Shown: positions 49,735 through 61,772 of the stretch, piece by piece
How positions within the stretch are numbered: the stretch's first letter is position 1
How the letters are laid out: each line of letters starts with the position of its first letter
Assembly: GCF_008124615.1 (NCBI RefSeq)
Contig: NZ_VNIB01000009.1
Span: forward strand, 1-64,000
Length of the DNA stretch: 64,000 nucleotides
Direction of reading: 5' to 3'
Source: Geothermobacter ehrlichii
Lineage (GTDB): Bacteria > Desulfobacterota > Desulfuromonadia > Desulfuromonadales > Geothermobacteraceae
Program-made: the position numbers and the translations under genes
Notes under the pieces: generated by a model
What the model was told of the DNA's origin: nothing
Seen by the model: the letters and a program-made list of their open reading frames with translations, nothing else
Databases searched by the model: none

Positions 49735-50751
49735 TCAGCTCTTGGCGAACAGCAGCACGAAGTTGCGCAACAGCTCCTGATCCATGTCGGTCAGGATCTG
49801 TTCCTGCATGAACTTGAGCGCCTCGAAAGTCGTGCGGCGCTTGTGGTAGGGGCGATCGGCGGTCAGGGCCTCGTAGATGTCAACCAGGCGGCAGATGCGG
49901 GCGTAGGGGTGGATGTCCCTGCTTGTCAGGCCGGCCGGATAGCCTTCGCCGTCTTCCCGTTCGTGGTGCTGCAGGGTGAGGATCTCCGCCTCGTCGGTCA
50001 TGAATCCCTCCAGCCGCAGGATTTCGTAGCCGTCGCGAGGATGCCGGTTGACGAGCCGGCGCTCCTTCGGCGTCAGAGAACCGGGCTTGTTCAGGATTTC
50101 GACCGGGATCCGGCACTTGCCCAAATCGTGCAGGAAAAACCCCGCCCCCAGCCGCTCCATCACCGCCACCGATTCCTGACCGTACATGATGCGCGCCAGG
50201 GCGATGCCGAAGATGCCTACGTTGGTCGAATGGACGTAGGTACAGTGGTCGTAGGCGGTCAGCTGGACCAGGGCCCGAGTCGCCACATCGTCGTGGACGA
50301 TGAGATCGACCGTCGGCGCGATTACCTCGTGCGCCTGCTGCAGAAAGACGGCCCGGGGATCGGCGTAGGCGCGACGCATGGTTTCCATACAGGAGACGTG
50401 CACCGCTTCGGCCTTCTTCTGCGGACTGACGGAATTGTCCCGGACAATCTTTTCCAGCGTTTCCCTGATGAAGGTAAAGAAGCGCGGAACGTCGTCTTCA
50501 CGAATGTAGAGCTCGCTTACGCCGAGCTCGTGCAGGCGGTCGCGCGCCTCCTGGTCGAAGGGGATGCCGCGCCGGGCGAAAAAGACCATCTCTCCGTCCT
50601 GCAGCCGCCGATAGAGATCGCAGGGTGCGCGCAGGTCGAGATAGAGACACTCCAGCCCGATCGGATAGAGGTCCCCCAGTTCGGCATCCGCCAGCCGCAT
50701 CCCCGAAACCGGCGGTCCCGGCCCGCTTTTTCGCTCCAACGACAGAGACAT
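49735..50751 (-). CDS. HD-GYP-domain protein, putative c-di-GMP phosphodiesterase
   Basis: A 338-aa cytosolic protein. An N-terminal region of about 140 residues (PIGLECLYLDLRAPCDLYRR) resembles the DUF3391 or PilZ-like leader of some HD-GYP proteins. The HD-GYP domain has YVHSTNVGIFG, LHDLGKCRIPVEILNKPGSL, VNRHPRDGYEIL and LQHHEREDGEGYPAGL. Both the HD and GYP signatures are complete, so cyclic-di-GMP hydrolysis is expected. The ATG at 50751 follows GAGGTGGAG. The upstream in-frame extension crosses a terminator and was rejected. Confidence 0.92.
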   Translation of the reverse strand: MSLSLERKSGPGPPVSGMRLADAELGDLYPIGLECLYLDLRAPCDLYRRLQDGEMVFFARRGIPFDQEARDRLHELGVSELYIREDDVPRFFTFIRETLEKIVRDNSVSPQKKAEAVHVSCMETMRRAYADPRAVFLQQAHEVIAPTVDLIVHDDVATRALVQLTAYDHCTYVHSTNVGIFGIALARIMYGQESVAVMERLGAGFFLHDLGKCRIPVEILNKPGSLTPKERRLVNRHPRDGYEILRLEGFMTDEAEILTLQHHEREDGEGYPAGLTSRDIHPYARICRLVDIYEALTADRPYHKRRTTFEALKFMQEQILTDMDQELLRNFVLLFAKS

Positions 50752-50816
50752 CTCCACCTCTTTGCCCACCCCCTCGTATCGACAAGGCCGCTGCCTTTCT
50801 TTACCTGCCGCACACA

Positions 50817-50856
50817 AAGAAAAAGCCGACCCTCTGTCGAGCGTCGGCTTTTTCTT
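50817..50856 (-). terminator. Terminator after the first gntR gene
   Basis: The stem AAGAAAAAGCCGAC with its complement (50817-50830 with 50843-50856) encloses a 12-base loop. On the minus strand it ends in TTTTTCTTTG. It lies 80 bases past the gntR stop and before the HD-GYP gene. Confidence 0.8.
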
Positions 50857-50935
50857 CTCCATGCTTCAGGGCCGAAAGCCCGCCTCCGGACTCCGGTTCC
50901 GTCAACCCGGCGGCACCGGCGGATTCCGGCTGCGG

Positions 50936-51643
50936 TTAGAGATCCATCGCTTCACCCATGTAGCTGGGCTGCTTGCCCGGTTTCTGTTCCTTCATGCTCT
51001 CCAGCAGCACCTTGCCGCCCAGCTCGGCGGTCTTGCTGACCAGATGGTCAGCAGCCTCGCCGTCGCGGGCGCGAAAGGCCTCGATCAGCTTGCGGTGCTC
51101 GGCCACGGAGATCTCCATCCGGCCGGGAAGCGACAATGAGGCGATGCGCAGGCGGTTGAACTTCATCCCCACCTGTCGGATCAGATCGGCCAGCTTCTCG
51201 TTGCCGGCGGCATCGATGAACAGGTCGTGAAATTCGCCGTGCACCTTGAAGAAGGTCTTGATGTCGCCCTCGGCAGCCAGTTCCGCCAGCTTCCGGTTGA
51301 TCTGCTCCAGCCGCTCGATTTCCCTGGCCGTCAGCTTCTCGGCCGCCAGGCGGGCGGCGTAGCCTTCGAGAATGCTCTTGATGGCGTAGAATTCGGTGAT
51401 GTCCCGCTCCGACAGTTCGGTCACCACCGCCCCCTTGCGCGGAATGACGGTCAGGTAGCCTTCCGATTCAAGCTGGCGGAAGGCTTCCCGGATCGGCGTC
51501 CGGCTGATGCCGAACCTCTCGGCCAGTTCCGGCTCGGCGACCTTTTCTCCCGGCTTGAGCGTCCCTTTCAGTATCGATTCCCGGATGGTCTCGAGAATCT
51601 TTTCCCTCAGTGTCTGGTGGCGTTCCAAAGGTTTTCTTCGCAA
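50936..51643 (-). CDS. GntR-family regulator, FCD subfamily (1)
   Basis: A 235-aa regulator. The N-terminal winged helix has ESILKGTLKPGEKVAEPELA, FGISRTPIREAFRQLESEGY and VIPRKGAVVTEL. The C-terminal FCD all-helical domain has FHDLFIDAAGNEKLADLI and a later His in VAEHRKLIEAF, which normally bind a metal and an organic acid. Start TTG at 51643 with GGAG seven bases before. GTATAC boxes lie upstream of this gene and also upstream of the atp operon, which may be a target. Confidence 0.9.
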   Translation of the reverse strand: MRRKPLERHQTLREKILETIRESILKGTLKPGEKVAEPELAERFGISRTPIREAFRQLESEGYLTVIPRKGAVVTELSERDITEFYAIKSILEGYAARLAAEKLTAREIERLEQINRKLAELAAEGDIKTFFKVHGEFHDLFIDAAGNEKLADLIRQVGMKFNRLRIASLSLPGRMEISVAEHRKLIEAFRARDGEAADHLVSKTAELGGKVLLESMKEQKPGKQPSYMGEAMDL

Positions 51644-51708
51644 CGGATATCTCCAGTATCAGAACATTTCCCGCAGAAAATCACATTGTTGCGGGCACTA
51701 CATCATAC

Positions 51709-51731
51709 GTATACGATTGTATACAGTATAC
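51709..51731. promoter_or_regulatory. Triple GTATAC operator upstream of gntR (1)
   Basis: GTATAC occurs at 51709, 51719 and 51726. The last two form GTATAC-A-GTATAC, the reverse complement of the box at 61571-61583. Palindromes around TTGTATACA are a known operator type for FCD-GntR proteins. It also lies in front of the divergent potassium channel gene. Confidence 0.6.
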
Positions 51732-51829
51732 ATGCGCTGTCAAGATTTTTCTCTCCTGCCCGCCACCCCTTGCCACGGCCGGGCATCGCGGCTATCATCG
51801 CACCAAGACCTTCCCCCCGGGAGCCCCTG

Positions 51830-52837
51830 ATGGATCCGGTCCGACATCTGCGCTTCTCGCTCTTCATCCTGGTCGTGGTCATCGCATTCGGCACCTTCGG
51901 CTATTCGACGATCGAGGACTGGACCACCTTCGACGCCCTCTACATGACTGTCATCACCCTCGCCACCGTCGGCTTCCGCGAGGTGCACGACCTGTCGCCG
52001 GAAGGGAAGGGCTTCACCATCCTGCTCATCATCTTCGGCGCCGGCATCATTGCCTATGCCGTCGGCAGTCTGATTCGCTTTACGGTCGAGGGGCAGCTCA
52101 GGCAGCTGCTCGGGAGGAAAAAGGTGGAAAAGAAGATCGCCCGGCTGCAGAATCACTATATCATTTGCGGCTACGGCCGCATCGGCACGCTCATCTGCCG
52201 CGAATTCGCCCTCAAACCGCTGCCGTTCGTGGTGGTGGAAAAGGACCCGGCCCTCTGCCAGAAGCTGGCCGAGGAGGGCTATCTCTTCGTCGAGGGCGAC
52301 GCCACCGACGACGCCACCCTGCAGGCCGCCGGCATCCGCCGCGCCCGGGGGCTGATCACGGCGGTCACCTCCGATACCGAAAACGTCTATATCACCCTGA
52401 CCGCCCGCGGACTCAATCCCCAGCTCTTCATTCTCGCCCGGGCCGGCGAGGAGGGTTCCGAACTCAAGCTGCGCCGGGCCGGCGCCAGCAAGGTGATCTC
52501 CCCGTACGTCATCGGTGCCACCCGCATGGCGCAGGCCGTCCTGCGTCCGTCAGTGGTCGACTTCATCGAGATCGCCGCTCCCGGCCACAACCTGGAAGTG
52601 CAGCTGGAAGAGTTGCGCATCGCCAGGGAATCGTCCCTGGTCGGCAAGACCCTGCTGGCGTCGGGGATCCGCCGGGAGCTGAACATCATTATCGTCGGCA
52701 TCAAGAAGACGGATGGCAGCATGGTCTTCAACCCCGCCTCTGCGACCGTCATCGAGGAAGGGGACATCCTTATCGTACTCGGTGAATACCCGGCCATTCA
52801 AACCCTGGAAAAGATCGCCGCCGGAGGCCGCCCATGA
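51830..52837 (+). CDS. Potassium channel protein with RCK (TrkA-N) domain
   Basis: A 335-aa two-helix channel. TM1 is FSLFILVVVIAFGTFGYSTI. The pore segment TVITLATVGFREVHDL has TVGF in place of the common TVGYG filter, and TM2 is GFTILLIIFGAGIIAYAVGS. The cytosolic RCK N domain begins YIICGYGRIGTLICREFAL, a Rossmann fold binding nucleotides, and a TrkA-C domain follows. GGGAG lies before the ATG at 51830, so long upstream extensions were rejected. It overlaps the next gene by 4 bases (ATGA). Confidence 0.9.
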   Translation: MDPVRHLRFSLFILVVVIAFGTFGYSTIEDWTTFDALYMTVITLATVGFREVHDLSPEGKGFTILLIIFGAGIIAYAVGSLIRFTVEGQLRQLLGRKKVEKKIARLQNHYIICGYGRIGTLICREFALKPLPFVVVEKDPALCQKLAEEGYLFVEGDATDDATLQAAGIRRARGLITAVTSDTENVYITLTARGLNPQLFILARAGEEGSELKLRRAGASKVISPYVIGATRMAQAVLRPSVVDFIEIAAPGHNLEVQLEELRIARESSLVGKTLLASGIRRELNIIIVGIKKTDGSMVFNPASATVIEEGDILIVLGEYPAIQTLEKIAAGGRP

Positions 52838-53631
52838 ATCCGAAACTGCACGTCCACGTTCCCTTCCGGCACATCGAACAGTACCTGCCGCTGCTGCTCG
52901 AACACGGCCTGCAGCCCGAGCTCGCCCTGCAGGCCGCCGATCTCGACAACACCCAGGACGACTACTTTCTCAACATCGGCGCCCGCCTGCGCAAGCGGGG
53001 ACTGGCGCTGACGGTGCATGCGCCGTTCATGGATCTCAATCCCGGCGCGGTGGAGCCGATGGTCCGCCAGGCCACGCGCCATCGCTACACTCAGACCTTC
53101 GCGGCCGCCGAAAAGCTCGGTGCGCGGTTGATCGTCTTTCATCCCGGCTATGATCCCTGGCATTACGGCAGCCAGGTGCGCCAGTGGCAGGAACTGGCCC
53201 TCGATTTCTGGCCGGAATTTCTGCACCGGGCCGAAGATTCCGGCATGCGCCTCGTGCTGGAGAACATCTACGACCGCAGCAGCCGTCTGCTCTGCTGGCT
53301 GGTGCAGACCCTCGACCATCCTCTGTTCGGGCACTGTTTCGACATCGGCCACTGGGCCCTGTTCGGCAACCAGCCGCTCGCCACCTGGCTGCAGCAGCTC
53401 GACGGCCGCCTCTTTCACCTGCACCTGCACGACAATCGGGGTCGCAACGACGACCACCTGCCCATCGGCCAGGGGAAGATCGATTTCGCGCCCCTGTGGA
53501 CCCATCTGCGGACCCTGTCGCGGCTGCCGACCATGACCCTGGAGGCACACAGCGTCAACCACCTGCTGCACTCACTCGCCGTCTTCGAAACCATCCTGCC
53601 GACGCTGCACCGATCCGTCCAGCCCGAGTAG
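52834..53631 (+). CDS. Sugar phosphate isomerase/epimerase-like TIM-barrel protein
   Basis: A 265-aa xylose isomerase-like/AP endonuclease 2-like TIM barrel. Metal-binding residues are suggested by LTVHAPFMDLNPG, LIVFHPGYDPWHYG, RLVLENIYDRS, FDIGHWALFG, FHLHLHDNRG and MTLEAHS. The substrate is unknown. It overlaps the potassium channel gene by 4 bases, so it is cotranscribed with it. Its last 60 bases overlap the 3' end of dinB on the other strand. Confidence 0.85.
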   Translation: MNPKLHVHVPFRHIEQYLPLLLEHGLQPELALQAADLDNTQDDYFLNIGARLRKRGLALTVHAPFMDLNPGAVEPMVRQATRHRYTQTFAAAEKLGARLIVFHPGYDPWHYGSQVRQWQELALDFWPEFLHRAEDSGMRLVLENIYDRSSRLLCWLVQTLDHPLFGHCFDIGHWALFGNQPLATWLQQLDGRLFHLHLHDNRGRNDDHLPIGQGKIDFAPLWTHLRTLSRLPTMTLEAHSVNHLLHSLAVFETILPTLHRSVQPE

Positions 53632-54780
53632 CGAGGCCCGGGTCAGCCCCTTTTCGCCGAAGCGGCGCCAGATCCTGTCGCGGGCCTCGTCGAGCCGGCG
53701 CAGCCGTTCCCGCTCTCCAAACAGGTCGAGCTGGCTCTCCGGCGTCAGGTCGTTCAGATAGAGGCCGAGCAGCCGCACCGGCCGCTGCGGCTCGATATCC
53801 GGCAGGGCCGCGCCGGCCCAGGCCATCAGCTCCGGCACCGCATTGACCGGAGAGGTGAAGGTTACCGAGCGGGTGCGGGTGGAAAAATCGGCCAGCCGGA
53901 CCTTCAGCGTCGCCCCGCGTCCGGCCAGCTTCTGCAGCCTGGCCCGGCGGCAGACTTTCTCCGCCAGGCGCAGCAGTTGCCGCTCCAGCTCCCGCCGGTC
54001 GTCGAGATCGCTGACAAAGGTCTCCTCGGCACCCAGGGATTTCCTCTCCGGCGGCGGCTGCACCGGCCGGTTGTCGATGCCGCGCAGCAGGTCGTACAGC
54101 CGCTCGCCCTGCACTCCGAACATGGAACGCAGCTGACGGCGCGACAGGCTCCTGGCCTCGGCCACCCGGTGCACACCGATGCGGTGCAGCGCTTCGGCGG
54201 TCTTCGGCCCGACGCCCCAGATCCGTTCGACGGGCAGGGGGAGCAGAAAGGTCTCCACCTCATCGCCGGCCAGCACTCGCATGCCGTCCGGCTTGGCCGC
54301 CGCCGAAGCCAGTTTGGCGAGCAGCTTGTTGTCAGCCACGCCGACGCTGACTGCCAGTCCGGTTCGTTCGCGCACCAGCCGCCGCAGAGTTGCGCCGATG
54401 GTTTCACCATCTCCGAGCAGCCGGCGACATGCGGTGACATCGAGAAAGGCCTCGTCGATGGAGAGGGGCTCCAACCGGTCGGTAAACTGCCTGAAGAGGG
54501 CGAAGACCGCCTCCGACACCTGCCGATAGCGCTCCATACGCACCGGCAGCACCGCCGCCTGCGGACAGAGCTGCAGCGCTTTGGCCATCGCCATGCCGGA
54601 GCGGACCCCGAACGGCCGCGCCTCGTAGGAACAGGCGCAGACCACGCCCCGCCGGCGATGCCCGCCGACCAGCACCGGCCGTCCCCGCAGCTCGGGCCGA
54701 TCTTGCTGTTCGACTGAGGCATAGAAGGCGTCCATGTCGCAGTGCAGGATCACCCGTTCTGACCGACTGTCGTCGCCCAT
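53572..54780 (-). CDS. dinB: DNA polymerase IV (DinB)
   Basis: A 402-aa Y-family translesion polymerase. Catalytic residues are in VILHCDMDAFYASVEQ and LSIDEAFLDVTACRRLL. RGVVCACSYEARPFGVRSGM, VGVADNKLLAKLASAAAKPDG and the HhH region RIWGVGPKTAEALHRIGV are typical. The little-finger domain ends near residue 350. No clear clamp-binding tail is seen by eye. Start ATG at 54780. It is convergent with the TIM-barrel gene, with a 60-base overlap, and divergent from the second gntR. Confidence 0.95.
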   Translation of the reverse strand: MGDDSRSERVILHCDMDAFYASVEQQDRPELRGRPVLVGGHRRRGVVCACSYEARPFGVRSGMAMAKALQLCPQAAVLPVRMERYRQVSEAVFALFRQFTDRLEPLSIDEAFLDVTACRRLLGDGETIGATLRRLVRERTGLAVSVGVADNKLLAKLASAAAKPDGMRVLAGDEVETFLLPLPVERIWGVGPKTAEALHRIGVHRVAEARSLSRRQLRSMFGVQGERLYDLLRGIDNRPVQPPPERKSLGAEETFVSDLDDRRELERQLLRLAEKVCRRARLQKLAGRGATLKVRLADFSTRTRSVTFTSPVNAVPELMAWAGAALPDIEPQRPVRLLGLYLNDLTPESQLDLFGERERLRRLDEARDRIWRRFGEKGLTRASLLGLDGSVQRRQDGFEDGE

Positions 54781-54818
54781 CAAAACCCTTGCCTTTTGTC
54801 AATCAAAATGCCAAAATG

Positions 54819-54829
54819 TGGTCTTACCA
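54819..54829. promoter_or_regulatory. TGGT-N3-ACCA operator upstream of gntR (2)
   Basis: TGGTCTTACCA is a perfect PdhR/LldR-type half-site pair (TGGTNNNACCA) 23 bases before the gntR ATG. It lies in the dinB-gntR divergent region, so it may affect both genes. Confidence 0.65.
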
Positions 54830-54851
54830 ATTTTCCACGTGGAGCATTGGA

Positions 54852-55583
54852 ATGACCAACGTGTTCAAGCCGATCCGCCCCAAGAAAATCTCCGAAGAGA
54901 TCGTCGAGCAGATCCGCAACCTCATATCCGAAGGCCAGCTCAAGCCGGGCGACCGGGTCCCATCCGAACGGGAACTGGCCTCGCTACTCGGGGTCAGCCG
55001 CCCGTCGGTACGGGAGGCGATCATGGTGCTCGAGGCCATGGGACTGGTCGAATCGCGCCAGGGCGGCGGGACCTACGTTCGCTCGCTGACCGAAACCTCG
55101 CTCGCCGATCCCCTGTCAAGCATGGTCGAGAAGAACCCGAAGATGCTCTACGATCTGGCCGAGGTGCGCATGGGCATCGAGACCTGGTCGGCCTATCTCG
55201 CCGCCGAGCGCGCCACCGATGAGGACATCGCCCGGCTCGAGGAGATTTTCGCCGACATGGAACGCCAGGCGGCCAACGGCGGCTGGGAACCGGACATCGA
55301 CGCCCGTTTTCACTATGCCATCAGCGTCGCCGCCCACAACACCATTCAGATGCACGTGCTCAACACCATCCAGAGCCTGTTCCACACCACCATCATGGTG
55401 GCCCTGACCGAATTCTACAAGCGGGAAGGCTACATCGAGCTGCTGACCCGCCATCACCAGGCCATTCTCGACGCCATCCGACGCCATGATCCCGAGGCAG
55501 CGCGCCAGGCGATGCGCGAACACCTGGCGGTGGTGATGGACAAGATGCGTCAGCTCGAGCGCGACGATCTGCTGGTCCACTGA
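54852..55583 (+). CDS. GntR-family regulator, FCD subfamily (2), PdhR/LldR-like
   Basis: A 243-aa regulator. Its winged helix has EGQLKPGDRVPSERELASLL, GVSRPSVREAIMVLEAMGLV and ESRQGGGTYVRSL, which is the FadR/PdhR pattern. The C-terminal FCD domain has DARFHYAISVAAHN and LLTRHHQAILDAI, with metal-binding His. The ATG at 54852 follows GGAG at 7 bases. A TGGT-N3-ACCA operator is just upstream, so it likely represses itself. Effectors of this group are usually pyruvate, lactate or similar acids. It ends at a shared terminator with atpC. Confidence 0.92.
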   Translation: MTNVFKPIRPKKISEEIVEQIRNLISEGQLKPGDRVPSERELASLLGVSRPSVREAIMVLEAMGLVESRQGGGTYVRSLTETSLADPLSSMVEKNPKMLYDLAEVRMGIETWSAYLAAERATDEDIARLEEIFADMERQAANGGWEPDIDARFHYAISVAAHNTIQMHVLNTIQSLFHTTIMVALTEFYKREGYIELLTRHHQAILDAIRRHDPEAARQAMREHLAVVMDKMRQLERDDLLVH

Positions 55584-55621
55584 TCCCCTGCCTTCGCCGC
55601 CATATCGTCAGCCTAGGTAAA

Positions 55622-55653
55622 AAAAAGGGCGACCCGCGCGGGTCGCCCTTTTT
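55622..55653. terminator. Bidirectional terminator between gntR (2) and atpC
   Basis: A perfect 32-base inverted repeat with A5 at one end and T5 at the other, arms AAAAAGGGCGACCCGC and its complement. It serves the gntR gene on the plus strand and the atp operon on the minus strand. Confidence 0.9.
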
Positions 55654-55671
55654 CACTTGTTGCCGGTGGAA

Positions 55672-56085
55672 TCAGCGGGCCTTTTTGCCGGCCACCTGAA
55701 TCCGGATCATGGCCCGTTCAAGGGCCGCTTCCATGACCTTGAACTCCTTGTCCTCGGACGAGAGCTTCTTCAGGGCCTCCTCGGCACGGCCAAGTGCCGC
55801 CTTGGCGCGCCCGAGATCGATCTCGTCGGCCGGCTCGGCGGTTTCGACCAGCACGTTGACCTTGTCGTTCTCGACCTCGAGGTAGCCCCAGTTGACGGCG
55901 ACATGGTAGGTCTCGTTACCCTGCCGATAGGAGAGTTCACCGATCTTGAGGGTGGTCAGAAGCGGGGTATGGCCGGGCAGCACCCCGAGTTCACCGATCG
56001 AACCGGGAGCCGTCACCTCGTCGACTTCCGCCGACAGGACCCGCTTGTAGGGTGTTACCAGTTGCAATGTCAGTTTATCTGCCAT
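55672..56085 (-). CDS. atpC: ATP synthase epsilon subunit
   Basis: A 137-aa F1 central stalk subunit. The N-terminal beta-barrel has LTLQLVTPYKRVLSAEVDEV, PGSIGELGVLPGHTPLLTTL and ETYHVAVNWGYLEVENDKV. A C-terminal helical hairpin is present. It is the last gene of the atp operon, 30 bases after atpD and followed by a strong terminator. Confidence 0.96.
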   Translation of the reverse strand: MADKLTLQLVTPYKRVLSAEVDEVTAPGSIGELGVLPGHTPLLTTLKIGELSYRQGNETYHVAVNWGYLEVENDKVNVLVETAEPADEIDLGRAKAALGRAEEALKKLSSEDKEFKVMEAALERAMIRIQVAGKKAR

Positions 56086-56115
56086 GGGCTCGTTCCTCTA
56101 GGCGGCGGAACACAA

Positions 56116-58439
<2,324 letters not shown>

Positions 58440-58465
58440 CTATCCCACCTTAGTCGTGCGCGTTA

Positions 58466-59983
<1,518 letters not shown>

Positions 59984-60526
59984 TCACCCCTTTTTTAAGG
60001 TATCTTCAATACGTTTCAGCTGAGTCTTGAGGCTGGCATCGAAGAGCCGGCCACCGATTTCGACCTGAATTCCGCCGATCAGCTCCTCGTCGACCTCGAC
60101 GGTCAGCTCGATGCTCTTGCCGGTCTGCTTTTCGAGCCCGGCTTTGATCGCCTGCCGCTGCTTGTCGTCGAGTTCGGTGGCGGACACAACCCTGGCCCGC
60201 TGCACGCCCGCCAGGTCGTCGGCCAGCTGCCGATAGGTCTGGTCGATCTGGGACAGAAAGCGCAGGCGGTCCTTCTCCAGCAGCAGGCCGAGAAAGGCGC
60301 GCATCCCGTCGGAAATCTTCAGGGCGTCGACCAGGTCGGCGAGAATGGCACTCTTCTTGGCCAGCGGGAAGGTGGGGCTTTCGAGGATCAGGCGGAGAAA
60401 CTCCTCGGTCGCGAAGGCCTCGCGGACTCGGGCGAGTTCCTCGCCGAACTGCTCCACCATCTTCTGCTCGGCGCCGATGCCGACCAGCGCCCGGGCGTAT
60501 CGTTTCGCTATCGCACTGGTACTCAA
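59984..60526 (-). CDS. atpH: ATP synthase delta subunit
   Basis: A 180-aa stator subunit connecting F1 to the b/b' stalk. It has the N-terminal helical domain (AIAKRYARALVGIGAEQKMV) and the C-terminal strands (RVVSATELDDKQRQAIKAGL, DEELIGGIQVEIGGRLFDAS). It overlaps atpF by 4 bases. Confidence 0.95.
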   Translation of the reverse strand: MSTSAIAKRYARALVGIGAEQKMVEQFGEELARVREAFATEEFLRLILESPTFPLAKKSAILADLVDALKISDGMRAFLGLLLEKDRLRFLSQIDQTYRQLADDLAGVQRARVVSATELDDKQRQAIKAGLEKQTGKSIELTVEVDEELIGGIQVEIGGRLFDASLKTQLKRIEDTLKKG

Positions 60527-61110
60527 TGTAATTCTCCCACCTTCTGAATGTATTCATCCACCAGACGGGACTGGTCGTCGCGGCTGAATTTCTCGCGCAG
60601 CATCTGCTCGGCGATCTCGACGGCCATCTTCGATGCTTCCTCGCGCAAGGTCGCGCGGGCACGGGCGATCTCCAGCTCCGCCGACTTTTGGGCTTCGGCC
60701 TTGATCTTCTCGGCCATCTCCCGGGCGTTGGCCAGAATCCGCTCGCGCTCCCGTTCGCCGTCCTGGCGGATCTCCTGATAGATGGTTTCGATCTCCTTCG
60801 TAGCCTCGGCCAGCTTGCGGTCATACTCGGCAAACTTCGCTTCGGCCTCGGCCCTGACCTTCTCGGCCTCGGCCAGGCTGTCGGCGATCTTCTGCCGGCG
60901 ACCGGCCAGCCCCTGCCGGAGCGGCTTGGTGACAAAATAGGCGAGAAGGCCGATGGTTACGGCAAAGTTGAGACAGCGCCAGAGAAAGTCCTTGAGCAGG
61001 ACGCCGCTGTCGGCATGGTGTTCCCCGCCGGAGGCAACGGCCGTTCCGGCGCAGAGAAGCAGCAGCGCGATCGCCGCGGCCAGTTTCAACGTCGACTTCT
61101 TGTTCATCAC
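60523..61110 (-). CDS. atpF: ATP synthase subunit b
   Basis: A 195-aa stator subunit. It carries an N-terminal extension with a signal-like hydrophobic segment (LAAAIALLLLCAGTAVASG) before the membrane helix (LNFAVTIGLLAYFVTKPLRQ) and a long charged coiled coil. The extra hydrophobic start is unusual for classical b subunits but common in this bacterial group. It overlaps the b' gene and atpH by 4 bases each. Confidence 0.93.
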   Translation of the reverse strand: MMNKKSTLKLAAAIALLLLCAGTAVASGGEHHADSGVLLKDFLWRCLNFAVTIGLLAYFVTKPLRQGLAGRRQKIADSLAEAEKVRAEAEAKFAEYDRKLAEATKEIETIYQEIRQDGERERERILANAREMAEKIKAEAQKSAELEIARARATLREEASKMAVEIAEQMLREKFSRDDQSRLVDEYIQKVGELH

Positions 61111-61535
61111 GACAGAGACCTCCCGAGAACCTGGCTGGCGATCTGGGCGGCAATCGCTTTCGACTCGGCCGCAAGCGCCTTGCGGGCGGCCTCGGCCTCG
61201 CCCGCCACCTGGTCCTTGATCTTCTTCAGATTGCTGCTGGCCTCGTTGTGGGCAGCGGCCAGAATCTTGGCTTCCTCTTCCTGGGCGGCCTTGCGCAGGG
61301 CGGCACGCTCCTGGTTGCCCTTCAGCCGTGCCTCCTGGAGCTGCGCATCGTACTCGGCCATCTTCTCCCGAATCCGGGCTTCAAGCTCGGTGGCCCGGGC
61401 GTGCCCGCCCTCGATGCTTTCCTGACGCTCCTGCAGAACCTTTCGCAGCGGGCGATAGAGAATCAGGTTGAGGAGCACCATGAGAATGATGAAATTGACG
61501 AACTGGATGACGAGTGTCAGATCGAGACTTATCAC
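61107..61535 (-). CDS. atpF: ATP synthase subunit b'
   Basis: A 142-aa second stator subunit. The membrane helix reads LVIQFVNFIILMVLLNLILY, then PLRKVLQERQESIEGG and a charged coiled coil. Paired b and b' subunits are known in photosynthetic and some delta-type bacteria. Start GTG at 61535 with AGAGG upstream. It is the first gene of the operon. The a and c subunits (atpB, atpE) are not here and must be elsewhere. A GTATAC-T-GTATAC box is 36-48 bases upstream. Confidence 0.93.
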   Translation of the reverse strand: MISLDLTLVIQFVNFIILMVLLNLILYRPLRKVLQERQESIEGGHARATELEARIREKMAEYDAQLQEARLKGNQERAALRKAAQEEEAKILAAAHNEASSNLKKIKDQVAGEAEAARKALAAESKAIAAQIASQVLGRSLS

Positions 61536-61570
61536 GGGTCAACCTCTGCCTTCGGAACCTTGGTTCCTTG

Positions 61571-61583
61571 GTATACTGTATAC
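61571..61583. promoter_or_regulatory. GTATAC-T-GTATAC box upstream of the atp operon
   Basis: Matches the reverse complement of the box upstream of gntR (1) over TGTATACAGTATAC (14 bases). It lies where the -10 region of the atp promoter could be (TATAC-type hexamers), so a bound protein would block transcription. Confidence 0.5.
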
Positions 61584-61772
61584 AGACGATCAGGGTAATA
61601 AAAAAGTTGCCGGGCGGCAAATCAGCGCATACTAAACACAGCCCACCGACCATGTCAAGACGCTGTTTGTATTAATCGTTTCTTCTTTCGGTCTTTTCCC
61701 GGCACCCATTCGGGTCCGGTCCGGCCTGGCGGATGGACACCGACCGGGGGTCTGTATGTTAACCATCAGAAA

